In this document: positions 1-12,800 of the stretch, in pieces
Layout of the letters: every line of letters starts with the position of its first letter
Position numbering within the stretch: position 1 is the first letter of the stretch
NCBI RefSeq assembly: GCF_921293095.1
Contig: NC_060253.1
Coordinates: forward strand, 94,381,073 to 94,445,072
From: Ischnura elegans
Lineage: Eukaryota; Arthropoda; Insecta; Odonata; Coenagrionidae
DNA length: 64,000 nt
Direction: 5' to 3'
Notes under the pieces: model-generated
Database searches by the model: none
Seen by the model: the letters and a program-made list of their open reading frames with translations, nothing else
Told to the model about the DNA's origin: nothing
Translations under genes and position numbers: made by a program

Positions 1-111
1 AAAGTGTTAAAATTAGTTTGAAACCCTTTAATTAGTACCCTGTTTTACAAAAAATTTCCCCCCTGGTTTTTGCCTCCCCCCCCACAAACGGAATTCCTGG
101 CTACGCCACTG
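1..111. mobile_element. hAT-like MITE, 3' end fragment
   Basis: Ends CTGGCTACGCCACTG and shares the internal text (AACCAGGGGG-type G/C tract, ACCCTGTTTT) with the complete copies at 6710-7075 and 13660-13911. The other end lies before the window. Confidence 0.7.
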
Positions 112-680
112 GATGATGATGATTGGTGCACTTATTATTTCCACTGCATATGAATTATGAGCTGCTACAAGGATGATGCTTTGATCGCAACTCAATACCC
201 GCCAGTTTCTAAGTACATATTAGTGAGGATTAGATAAAATATTTAAGACATGATATTGTGTTTTATAAATTTACAGCTCACATAAAAGATTGGAAATATT
301 TTTGTAAACTATTAATAATCGCTCAAATGAAAAATCTTTTTTACCTCATTCACATTTGCGATAAATATTTTAATAATATTTGTAATGCATTAATACTCTC
401 ATGTGTCCAATCTGAATTTTTACCAGGCTAACAAAAATTCCACATTTGTTGAATAATTTCATGAGAGATGTAAAATCGTATGATAGACCTCTGTTTGGTA
501 ATGATTTAAAGTTGGTATTCAAAGTAAAAATGATTGTGGAAAAGACAAATATGTATGCAATATGTAACAATAATCTATGGCATTATGTAAATATTAATAT
601 GTGCAGCTGATAATGGAATATGGTAAGGCCTCCAACATTCCCATCCACATGGGTTACATGTGCTCATAGTTATGTTTCAG

Positions 681-829
681 GAATCACCCTCCTGGGAGTA
701 CCCAGTGAGGTTTATACTTATGGCACCCAGTTCTCAGCTCTGTGCTTTGCAACAGTGATTGCAGGCCTGTTTTCAGCCATATTCTTCATCCCAGTTTTTT
801 ATGAACTTCACCTAAACACATCCTATGAG
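681..829 (+). CDS. SLC5 transporter exon (first in window)
   Basis: The acceptor is a pyrimidine-rich stretch ending TTTCAG at 680 and the donor is GAG/GTAAGA at 829/830. The exon starts with two bases of a split codon, so an upstream coding exon exists outside the window. It encodes ITLLGVPSEVYTYGTQFSA and the following hydrophobic helix, ending HLNTSYE. The ORF that opens at 620 runs through the intron and is not the true start. Confidence 0.92.
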
Positions 830-3800
830 GTAAGACTATTTCAAAATTTCTTTAAATATTTCAATTCGTAACAGTGTTGGAGGGACTGCTCTCAGTTCTA
901 CCGTAGCTTCCTACATGAAACTCCCAAGTACTTACATAAACTTAAAAATTCATAAATATATATCATCATAGTTCGGGTTCCAAAACAAGTACATATATCC
1001 TCTGAGTAAAATCATGAAATAACAGTGAAATTCACCAAATCATAAGCAAGAATGTCCCATACATTGAAGATCTAATATACCACAAAGAAAGCTCTAAAAG
1101 AAACATTGCATCTGAGGCTTTCCAATTGATGTGAGGGATGTCATGAGCTTACAAAATTAAAGTGACTGTATGGGAAAAGCAAAGTGAATACCAGTTTAAA
1201 AGGAGCAATAATCTGTTTATAGAAAGAAAATATTCTATCAATTTATCTTTCGATCTATTACCTGACTACATAGTAATTCATTACTGACACAACATTTGTT
1301 GGAAAAATTAGACAAGAAAGCTACCCGATAGGGTCTATAATCATCTCCGAGACCTATAGACTCCACCATAAGACCACCACTAAGACCCGAACTACGGGCG
1401 ATTACGATGTAATCAGACTCCGAACACCGATTAATGTAACGAGAGTTTATTTACTCCAAAAAAATATGTTTACAATACACTGTAACACAGCCTATATATG
1501 TTACATTAACACTCAGGCGGCACGCGTGTAATGTCCATCTCGCCAGTCCTCTCGCCGTGGAACTTACGGTACTTTCTTGCTTCCCTTACGTGGCGCTCCT
1601 CGTCCCTCTGTCCGGGAGCCCTTAAATCGTCTGCTGGAGACTCGCACAGGGGAGCCACAACCACATTATTGACATATGATGCAATTTGAAGAAGTTCAAA
1701 TAAAATTGGAGTTCTACATAGTAAGCTTAGATTTGCTGGGCATTGCTGAGCAATATCCTGTGAAATTACTTGCCACATATCTTCAAGAAATTTGGATCTG
1801 CTGGGAAATTTAACCTAAATAAATAATGGAAAACAATGTGGTCATTCTTACTGGTCCACTATGGTTAATTGATTGCTATGGCTCTTATTGTCAACAGAAA
1901 AGCCAAATGCTAATGTTACATTCTTTACATTTGTTAAAAATTATGCATGGCCATCAGATTTTCTGCAAAACAAAACCATTGATCACATGAGAGTGACTTC
2001 AATACATGAACACTACATATTTCTAGATTTTTTATACTTGTTGAGTTAGTATCAAAATATAAAGTAATCCTTTTTCCTTCCTACCACATTTTATTATTTC
2101 AATTTCCAAAAATATTCAGTGATTCTTTATTCACTAGAAATTATGAAGTTACCACATGCAAAAAACGTAGCTAGGGGAAGTTGTAGGGAGGTCTGGAATC
2201 TCCCCCCCCCCCCCCTGAAATATAAAAATGCATTTACTTTGCTTCATAAAAGAAAACAAAATATTTGAAAATGATGAATTTGCAAATATTTCTTTGGAAA
2301 ATGAAGTTTTTTGGATAACGAAAAGGATTAAAATTAGTTTAAAACCCTCTACTTACAACCCTCTTTTTAAAAAAATTTCTCCCCCTGAACAAAATTCCTG
2401 GCTACCCGCATGTTAGTTATATTCATGACAAAAAATGGGCAGAGCATGAATTTTTGTCCATTCATAATGAAAAGGTATAGGACATAAATGTCCTGCTACT
2501 TGTTCCCCTACACTGCAACATCACGCTACATCTAGGTTGCCTAAGGTTACCCAAGCACTCTAAGCAGTCAATTTATACCTTGTTGTTAGCGACCAAATGA
2601 TATGAAAAATTGACAGTGATTCTGCCCTGAATAGCCTAATGCCCCTTGCTTATTACACGTTTTCACCCGTGCGGGAAAAAACCGCACAGTTTTAAATCGT
2701 GCACAGCTAAAACCGTCTAGTGTGAAAGTGTGCATTGGTTTACATGGATCACTAAGTAGAAAGACAATACGGTAGCCATGTGGCACTGGACAGCTGCGAT
2801 GCGGCTAAAAATGCCCGTGTTTTAACTGTACAATGTGAGAGGTCTCGTAGACTTCTTCAGTGGACTAAAGAAAAAGCCCCATGCAGTTTTTTCATGCAGG
2901 TTCAAAACTGTGTAATGTGCAAAGAGTGTAACACTCGGCCAAATAACCCCAAAACATTACCCCCCCCCCTCATTAAAGATCGCAGACTGAGGGTAGAGGG
3001 TCGACCTGATGAACGCCTCAGATTTTTTGTGCTTTATTTTGAGACAGTTCCTCAACTTTTTTATCCACCTATATGCACAAGGAAACTTCAGCATATGTTA
3101 TCAATGTATAAAAAAGCAAAAGTACAAGAATGAACAGCAAATAAAATCATAGCATAAAGAATTTTAAGAAATAGCATTTGCTCATACTTACACAGCTCTT
3201 ATGGCTGATTCAGGGGTGGTATGGGAAGATTTCGTTCACTTTAATTTTTATTGACCTTAAAAGTGCCTACATTTAGAATGAATTCAAGATTCATGTATTT
3301 TTCTTTTAACAATTTTCTTTTTTTTTTCAGTACTTAGGAATTCGTTTTGATCGCAAAGTGCAAGTTCTTGGGTCATTCCTGTTTGTTGTCACGTATGTAA
3401 GTCATTTTTATTACTCTCTATGAGAATAAAGTGATAACCTTTAAGCACCAGAGAATAAAAACACATAAGTGTATACTTACTCTATGGTGTTATTTATGGT
3501 GACAATAAAATGAGCTCAATCAGTCTTTAAAATTTTCTCTGGATACTAGATACCAGACCAAAATTGAAAAAGTTTTAAAGAAATAATTTTAAGAAACTTT
3601 TGGGCAATAATAAATTATCAGCATGACATTTTTCCCTCAAAAGCACTGTTGATATTTTTTTCATTCACAGCTTTTGTACATTCCAGTAGTGATTTACGTT
3701 CCTGCACTGGCAATCAATCAAGGTAAATAAATCTTAGTCATCTTTACATTTTAACTCTTTGACTGAAATTTTATAATCTTCTTTACGGTAATTACAAATA

Positions 3801-6800
3801 AAAATGCAAAGCCTTTGAATATTATCTTGAGATATTTAAAATTTACATGACAAAATCTTATATCTGTATTCTTATGGGTGTATTTTCCAATGTTCTCAAA
3901 TCTGTCACTCATATTATATTTTTTCTGCACAGTGTCTGGGGTCAACATCCATTTAATCACCCCTATTGTCTGTCTAGTCTGCATATTCTACACAACACTG
4001 GCAAGTAAAATTTAGCTTTTATTATTTATTAACACTAGAATGACAGAGTGAGCCAATTTGTTCCTTCACTCTATTCACCAATCACTTTTAACCCTTTCGA
4101 GACAGAGTGGAGTTCTCGCCTTAGCATGACTGCTGTACTGAGCCCCAAGAGACTCTTCCGTCCCCTCCGTATGGAGCATTTTTGTGGGACATTGCTTAAG
4201 ACAGGTCTTGGGGATAATCACTCACTCTCAGCACCAACCTTATTCTACCCTTCCTAGCGTGGACTCTGTATTATCTCGGACTCCGAGGGTAGTTGGGCTC
4301 CCTCCTTTCCAGGTTGATAACCCTACCAGCAGCATTGTTATGCGGTCAATCATGCTTTGCTTATTAGCTATATGGATAATTGTTGCTTGAACGTAAATTG
4401 TAGGCTTTGAATTGAATTCCTCGTTTTATGTCAAATTTTGAACGAAGCTCTACCATCAATAACAACGCATTTAAAGCAGCAACAATTTCCATGCTGATGG
4501 TTGTACTGAAATTGAGATACAAGTTGATATTTATTGTAGAATTTCACTTAAAAATTGTAAACGCTGCTCATAAGACAAATAATTCAATTCAATTCAACAA
4601 AAATTTATTTTGCAAAATGACTGGATAAACAATTTTATGACCCTTACCAATAACAATAAGAATATGACAAGGGGTCCAGGTACCTGTTCCCAGATTTCAA
4701 GGGTAGAGCCTAAGTCCCACTGTGTTGGGACCAGAAACAAAGACATCACAAACCCTCGACCATCATAAAGGGTAAGAGATAGGAAACGTTTATATTCGGC
4801 ATTCGTTCATGTGCGTAGGCAAATCTCTGACGAAAATATGCTGCATTCGCCTCCTGGGTCAAGAAACGTCCAGATGCATATTTTTGTCTTTAGTAGGGAA
4901 AAGGTTAATTAACTTGGCCTTTCGCGAGTTTTAACCCTTTCACTGCTGTGTACGTACCTAGTACGTCCGCACGGCAGACTGCTGTGGACGTACTTTTTCT
5001 TCCTCCCTGCCATGCGGTCAGCACTTTCGCCGAAGCACTTCGAAGGGTCGCTAATCCGCGACCCTATCCTCGACCAGCTGACCCACGCAGGACAGTCTCC
5101 TGGACCCTAGGAGCAGGCAGCCTACCTCCCGAAAAGTGACCGCTCTGACTGCAGTTTGAAAATCAATCAATAAATCCGATCATCAAAAAATTATTGTTTT
5201 CATCGCAATCATGCAATCAAGTACGTCTTTGAACCGTGTTTTTGCGATGAAAAATAACGATTTTGTTAACTTTGCTAAAATGGCCATTTTTCCGGTTGTC
5301 CGCAGCCACGTTTCTAGAAAAGTTAACAAAATCGTTATTTTTCATCGTAGAAACACGGTTAAAAGACATGCTTGATTGGCAGGATTGTGATGAAAACAAT
5401 CATTTTTTGATGATTGGATTGAGTGATTGATTTTCAAATTGCAGTCAGAGCGGTCATTTTTTGGGAGGAAGGCCCCCCCTGCTGGCAGGGTCGAGGAGAC
5501 GGTCCTGCGTGGGTGAGCTCGTCAAGGATAGGGCTGTGGATTAGCGACCCTTCGGAGGGTGTACCACACCCATCCTGGAAGTACCTGCTCCATGGGCCCA
5601 CGAAACGCATTTTAACATTTTCGCCGCATGTGAGGAGCAGGTTTTCGGAGATTGAACAGCAGCGAAAGGGTTAAGACACTTTAACCCTTTCACTACAGTG
5701 AACTTTTCTTCCTTCCTTTTATGCACTCTGCACCAGGGGCGCAACAAGGAATTAAGGCTGGGTGGGTTTAGGTGCAACTAATACCGCCCAGTGAGAAATG
5801 AACCCACGTGGAATCCACGTTGAGTGGTGGATATTTGGTGGTGGTGGATATTGAGTGGTTGGACCCACGTGGAATCCACGTTGATTTCAAGTGGATTTGT
5901 GGTGATTATCATAAAATGTTAAACAGAATTTCTAATTTGTGGAACTTAACTCTCTGGTGACATTGCGACATTTATCATCCTGAAACCACGCTCGTTATGT
6001 GAAAATGTATCGCACATTCTATTTTTATATAATTCGTGGAAAGGCAGCCATGAGAGCACATGAAAAATCGTAGACACATATATAGAAGGTTTAGATATAG
6101 AGTGGTTGAGGTTTTAATGGTTTTAGGACAGCACCAACTGCTGTTTTAATTTTTCCACCAAATTTCCACGTGGGTTCCACGTTGATTCCACGACCAAAAA
6201 CACGTGGTATCCACGTTAATTCTCCACGTGGGTTCCACGTGGATTCCACCACCCATTTCTCACTGGGCGAGGTGTGTGGGGGTATGGAATACCCACCAGG
6301 ATAAGCGATTCGTGTGAGATTAATAAATTGAGGAATTTTAAGATTAATGGTTCAAAGTGGTGAGTTTTACAACTTTCTGAGGAATACCTATTTTATTAAT
6401 CCTTATATTATTCTATTAGTAATATCAATCCAATTAAGTAAAATGTATTAAACTTAAAAATTTCTATGAGGTCTGGGGGGGGGTTTTATCTCCCAAAACC
6501 CCTCCCTCGCTGCACCCACTACCCAGAAATCCAGGTTTCTGGATAGTGAGCAGCAGTGGAAGGGTTAAAGATCTTCAGGTTAGTGCAGTCAGGTCTCTGC
6601 CGTATGTTTTTTTGGAAATTAATTATATTTATCCAAGAAGGGAGGCATTTCATGGCCAAAATGGCTCATTACATCGTTTTAGTGTTAAAAAAACAGCTTT
6701 ACACTCAATCAATGGCGTAGCCAGAAATTTCGTTAAGGGGGGGTCCAAAACCAGGGGAAATTTTTGGAAAACAGGGTAGTACTAGTAAATAATGGATTTT

Positions 6801-9800
6801 AAACTAATTTTAACACTTTTCATAATTGAAAAAACTTAATTTGTTAAAGAAATATTTTGTGATTTCATGATTTTTCAAGATTTCGTTTTCTTTTTTAAAG
6901 GAAAATAATCATTCGCAAAACCTTATCGGAATTCGATTTTCAAGATTCAGAATTTTCAAGATTCGGAATGGAGGGAGACCACCCAGCTGGAAGCCCGAAT
7001 AGCCTTTTTTTTGAAAATAATCATGTTTGTATATTTTGGGGGTGGGTCAAGACATCCCCCCTGGCTACGCCACTGTACTCAATATATAATACTCAATTAG
7101 ATTAAGATGTTGTCTGTTAGCAGGGAATAATGTGTGGGGGGGGGGGGGCAGACGGTCCTGGTCCAAACACACACTAGATAAAATCAAAATTTTTGGAGGT
7201 TGCCACTTTTTACAAAAGTATTGTTATTTCCTGATATGTTTATGTACCTACTTTAACAAATTGAAACACAAGTTAGCTGTAAACTTAGGGCCAACATGAT
7301 TTAGTTATACTTATACTAAATCTAAATACTAATTTTGCGTGATTTAAAAATAATAATACATAATAATAGATGCTTATATTCAGGTGAGGTTGAGACTAAA
7401 AATTCCCCTCTATTTCTCCCTGCTTTTGGTACATTACAATCCAGTGACAGTTCCAGATAGGGTCTTTGGGAGGCTATAGCCCCCATTGGGCATCTAATTT
7501 ACACTAGATACAATAGTAATTTTGTTCAGTCTCCAGTACTGCTGGAAGGTTATCCCACAATTAGCCTCCTCCGTGTCTCTACCTTGGATCCACCATTGGG
7601 TAATCTTATTATTTTATTTCAAATATATGAACTCACAACATTTTGTAAGTGAAATGATGACTGCCTGCCATTATTGCAGTTTCCCATGCAGGGAAACTGC
7701 AATTTTGCCGGCTCAAGGAAAAATACTTACCCAGGCAAACTGCTGTTGTGTATCCCCCCTGTCAGGACTTGGTATGTGGAATACCCCAGGGCTGGCCCTA
7801 GCAGGTGCGGGGCTGGGGGCGAACCTTCAGTGCGGGGCCCTCTCACTCGTTCTCTCACTCGTTGTTATCACTCACACGACACAGTACTGTGCTGACAAAC
7901 GCAATTGCACTATAAAAATAACAGCGTTATTTTTCCTTTTTCATAATATTATTTTTTGTCTAGCATAGACTTAACAATACAGTAATAGTTGAAATTGCGT
8001 TTTCAAAACTATCGTATATTTTAATTTTTTTTCACGAACGCGGGGCCCCCCAAAGTGTGGGGCCCGGGGTGGTCACTCCGGCCCTAAGGCCGGCCCTGGA
8101 ATACCCCCAAATTAAATGGGAGATTTGGTCACCCTCCCTGGCTACGTTGCATGGGTCACATGGCCTTGTTCCTGTGTTCACTGATTCATATTTTTTTTAG
8201 GGGTATGTTAGGGCCATCAAATTTTACGTTTCAGCAACAAAATATTTGAGCTCAAATATAAAAATTAGTGCCATAGTAAAAGTTGCAGAATTAAATGAAG
8301 TTTCAATTGGTATATGCTCATTGCCATGGCCCAGTTCTTCAAATTAAATTCCAAAATCAGACTAATACTATTATATGTGATTTTTCCTTAGGGTGGAATG
8401 AAAGCAGTTGTATGGGCAGATGCTCTGCAAATCCTCCTTATGTTTGGGTCACTCTTTGCAATTATAGGAGTTGGAACCAACACTGTTGGAGGTTTTAATA
8501 CTGTATGGCAGAGAAATGCAGACACCAATAGAACTGAGTTATTCAAGTGAGTTTTATCAGGACTGCAGCTTATTAGAATATCACCAAATTAGCAGCATGA
8601 CATCTTGCAATTATTAAAGAGACTAGTCCCTCAGCATGATGTCATAGCACCTTTTGTGCTGATTCACTATATTTTCATTTCCTTAAGGCCTGTTTACTTG
8701 GTACAAACATTGCAAGTTAACGTCTAAATGCACAAATGAGAATGAACACCAAAATGAGCTATGCAACTACCTAACTTGCATTAATACATGAACATAAAAT
8801 AGAACCTGTTCTAATTTGATTCATACTTTCGTACATGTTCCGATCTGATACACCAAAATCATTCATATAATCAGACATTAACTTTTACATGTTAATGCAT
8901 CATGTAAACAGGACTTAAGATGCCAACTGTGTTTCCTGAGATCTCTCTCATAAGTATGTGCTAAAAATTGTTTTTGCAGTGTATCAATGCATAAGAAACT
9001 TTCCTGAAATCAATTTAAACTTTAAGTACAACATTCATAGTTTATTTCTTTTATTGAATGCAGACTGAATTGCATTACTCAAATACAGCAAAAATGTAGC
9101 ATTTTTTATTGAATTTCAGTGGGTCATGGTTTATCCACATTTTAACAATGAAATTGGGCAACATAGTCCGTCCAATATGAATTTATACATAGATCATGCT
9201 TATCTCTGAAAAATATTTTTTCCATTCAGCATGGACTTGGATCCCACAATTCGACATACTTTCTGGGGGGTGGTGATTGGCTTGAGTTTCAACCTCACAT
9301 ACCACTTCTCAGTGAACCAAGGAATGGTTCAAAGATGTCTCGTCATGCCAAATCTAAAGCAGGCACGCATGTAAGTCCAAAATAGGATCACAAATAAGAC
9401 TTCTCTGTAGACACTGGTATTTACAATGCATATCTGGACTTTTTCCTCAGATTTTTGTTCAAATACTATCTTTAAAAAATATGAATTGCAATGCTATTTT
9501 AAAGAAAAACCATAAAACAGGCAGATGAAAATTGTATACAACCGAAATACTAATGTCATTCCTATGTTCATATAAGTATTTGACCTAAACTTGAAATAAA
9601 AGGAATGCATCACTAATAATTCACACAAAACATTTACATCTGGAATGAAGATGGAAATCGTGAAGGTCATACACTGCAGGTAATTAAAGCCTATGATTTA
9701 CCTTCACAATATGATTATGCAATTATTAATCCCTTAAATAAGGGATGATATAGTTCCATAATTCCTAAAGTCATCAGTATATCTGGAGAATTTTTTTATG

Positions 9801-12800
9801 AAGATGACAAGTTAGCTGAGAATACACATACTCATGAACATTTGAAGAATTAAATAAACTTTCCTCCTATACATACATATTTCCAAGAACACTGCTAATT
9901 TCCGGGTTCTCCAGCCGCGTCTGTCGTTTATGGTTGACTACAGTTTCGGAAGCCATCCTGCTTCCGTCTTCAGGTCGAAGGTGAGAAGTTTTCATTTTTT
10001 GCCGTCTTATATAGCACTGGCCGATCTTCTCCTGTGCGCTGATTGGTCAGAACTCTCTTCCAAACGTTGCTGATTGGGTAGCCGTTGTCCCTGTTAATAT
10101 TTTGTCTTTTGTGAATTTTCGCCAACATATGATTTTCCACAGGAGCATGGCACTGTGTACACGCCTTCGCATAGTGCCTGCGGGATACGATCTTTTGGTC
10201 CAGGTACAATGTTTTGTATCTTGGTTCAATTGCGTGACCGAATCGCGAAACATGCCGAGGAATGGCGACAAGGATGAAGGAGCATGTGAGAGCTAACAAT
10301 AAAAAACAACTGCACTTGTCAGCCATTGCAGAGCATGTTTGGAGTGAGGCCGGCCATAACATTGAATTCGAAAAAGCAAAGATAGTGGCAAAAGAGAGTC
10401 GCTACTACCCAAGGCAAATCAGGGAAGCAATTGAAATTCACAAAAGACAAAATATTAACAGGGACAACGGCTACCCAATCAGCAACGTTTGGAAGAGAGT
10501 TCTGACCAATCAGCGCACAGGAGGAGATCGACCAGTGCTATATAAGACGGCAAAAAATGAAAACTTCTCACCTTCGACCTACCTGAAGACGGAAGCAGGA
10601 TGGCTTCCGAAACTGTAGTCAACCATAAACGACAGACGCGGCTGGAGAACCCGGAAATTAGCAGTCATCGTGAACAACGCCTTGGAAACCTACGCACGAA
10701 TTTCATATTTCCAAGAATATCAATATATTGTACATGTATGTACTTGATATGAACTATGTATATATTAAGGATATGATATGAACTGGTGAGGTATGGTATT
10801 AAGGAGATGATATGATAATGCAGGGGCGCAGCTAGGAATTAAGGCTGGGGGGGGTTTAGGTGCTACTAATACCAGGTGTGTTGGGGGTATGGCATACCCA
10901 CCAGGATAAGTGGTAGGTGCGAGATTAATAAATTGGGGAATTTTAAAGATAAATGGTTCAAAATGGTGAGTTTTATGGCTTTCTGCAGGATATTTTATTG
11001 ATCCTTCCACTATTCTATTACTAATATCAATCCAATTAAGTAAAATGGATTAAACTCAAAATTTCCCTGAGCTCTTGGGGTTTATCCCCCAAAACTCTCC
11101 CCCCTCTGTGCCACTGTGATAATGAACTATATGTTAAACATATACTATGTACTTGATATGAACGCAGGTGGAAAAAATGTTTTGGGGAGAACCATCGGTT
11201 TCACTGCTTCTTGTCTTTGATTTAATATAGGCAGAGTATGTTTTCTTAGAGCACAAGGGCTCATAATTTCCTGACCTCTTCAGAAATAAAATCCCTCACA
11301 ATGCCATTTTTTTCACTGATGATTCTCATGAACATACATTGATGAGTGGAACAAATTATATCAAAATATATTCTCGCTAAGTGAAAAAGAGTAAATGCTT
11401 ACTCCTTGACTACTTCCATGCGCTACATTTCCAAAAGTTGTCACCTGAAGTGCATAATTTGATTTTGTGGGGTAAGAATTATTAAAATATTAAATTATTT
11501 AAAAAATTATTAAATGTAAATGCTAGGCTTCGTAATATTACTGAGGTTTTATTGAAATATATATATGTATAGTCATATACCTGCTCATATTTTTCTTCCA
11601 TTTGTATGCATTGAAGAATAAAACTTACAAATTGTTTTCCACAGACTGATAGCTATTGCTCTTGCTGGAGTAAGCATTCTGACAGCTATCAGTACATATA
11701 CTGGCCTGCAAATGTTTGCTGCTTATTATGACTGTGACCAACTATCAACCAAGGTATGTACAGCTCGTGGCACTTTTCGGCTGAGAAGTGATAGCCAACA
11801 TATCAGCCTGTAGCACTATGAGGGTTAGCAAAACAACTTAATTTTTTTACCTTTTCGTGTTAAGGTGGTGAGTGAATCTGATCAGCTGCTTCCTCACTAT
11901 GTCATGGAAATTGCTAAGTCATTGCCAGGTCTCCCAGGCCTCTTCATGGCTGGCGTCTTCAGTGCTGCTTTGAGGTAAATCATTTTTCATTGATTTTCAT
12001 TCCCTACTTAGATTATATCCAGAGTCGCAATTCAAATTGTTCTTCTTATTCATTACTGCTCTGAGGAAAATGGAAGAGTACTCCATAGAAATGTTAGCCA
12101 CAAATTTTCTTACTTGGCTATAAACCCAAGAGTTATTTTTTATGAAACTGGCATTATTCCATGAAAGTGCCATATTGTACATTTAATAACATTCCCATTA
12201 CAGAAAATTGTTTATTTTAGAGGAAAATCATGGAATCAACTTTTAAAATTCTAAAATGATGAATTAGGAATAAGAAGTTATATACACATAACTTACTTTT
12301 AAAAATAATGAAGCAAGTAGTTATAGTAGCTATGGCCACAGATGTAGGGCTGGAGGATGGGGGGCGGAGGCACATGCCACCATCCCCCAACCGCTTAAAA
12401 AATAGACAGGATTTTTAATACAGTCCTATTATCATTAAGCTCGCTTGGTTTTGCATAATCAGTCATAGAGTTAAATTTAGAACTTTAAAAGCTTTTATTT
12501 CACACATAAATTCAGGAATCAAAAGTTATACATTCCCTCCAAAAAAAAAGAAGGTAACGAACCATGATGGTATGACGCAAAAGTCATAAAATCATTAATG
12601 CAACAAGAGCATGCCATGCCAGGATGAAAATAATCTCCACTGATTTATTTGCTAGGGGTCGTAGGTAAATAAAAAAAATATAAGCTAGCGAAAGGAAATG
12701 TAAAACTCAACTGCCTTTATTATATATGTATGTAACTTACTAATATTTTCATATTAATAACTTTAATCCTAAAATAAAAAGTTTACTTTGAACAGTAATT

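Larger units (their letters stand above)
830..3330. other. Intron of SLC5 gene; mostly no recognisable gene
   Basis: A 2.5-kb intron. It contains a possible LTR-retroelement fragment (about 1320-1780, minus) and a decayed hAT-like MITE (about 2168-2411). The ORFs at 2586-2786 and 2780-3133 show no recognised domain and I take them as chance. Confidence 0.6.
5681..6568. mobile_element. TTAA-flanked MITE, copy 2, interrupted by a nested insertion
   Basis: Starts TTAACCCTTTCACTACAGTG and ends GCAGCAGTGGAAGGGTTAA. Only its outer parts remain, since a CAGGGGCGC-type element (5734 to about 6517) sits inside it and the CCCAGTG element (5787-6267) sits inside that. This gives three layers of insertion. 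Confidence 0.8.
4001..8391 (+). other. GC-AG intron of the SLC5 gene
   Basis: The intron starts GCAAGT and ends TTTTCCTTAG. The GC donor keeps a strong match to U1 at its other positions, as is usual for GC-AG introns. No GT donor that preserves the conserved LGGMKAVVW junction was seen nearby. The 4.4-kb intron contains two TTAACCCTTT elements, two nested elements and two hAT-like MITEs, listed separately. The rest of the intron showed no gene. Confidence 0.85.

Noticed and set aside
620..680. ORF start at 620 as the transporter's N-terminus
   Set aside because: A clear acceptor at 679-680 and the phase show the exon starts at 681; the N-terminal helix of the family is missing, so upstream exons exist.
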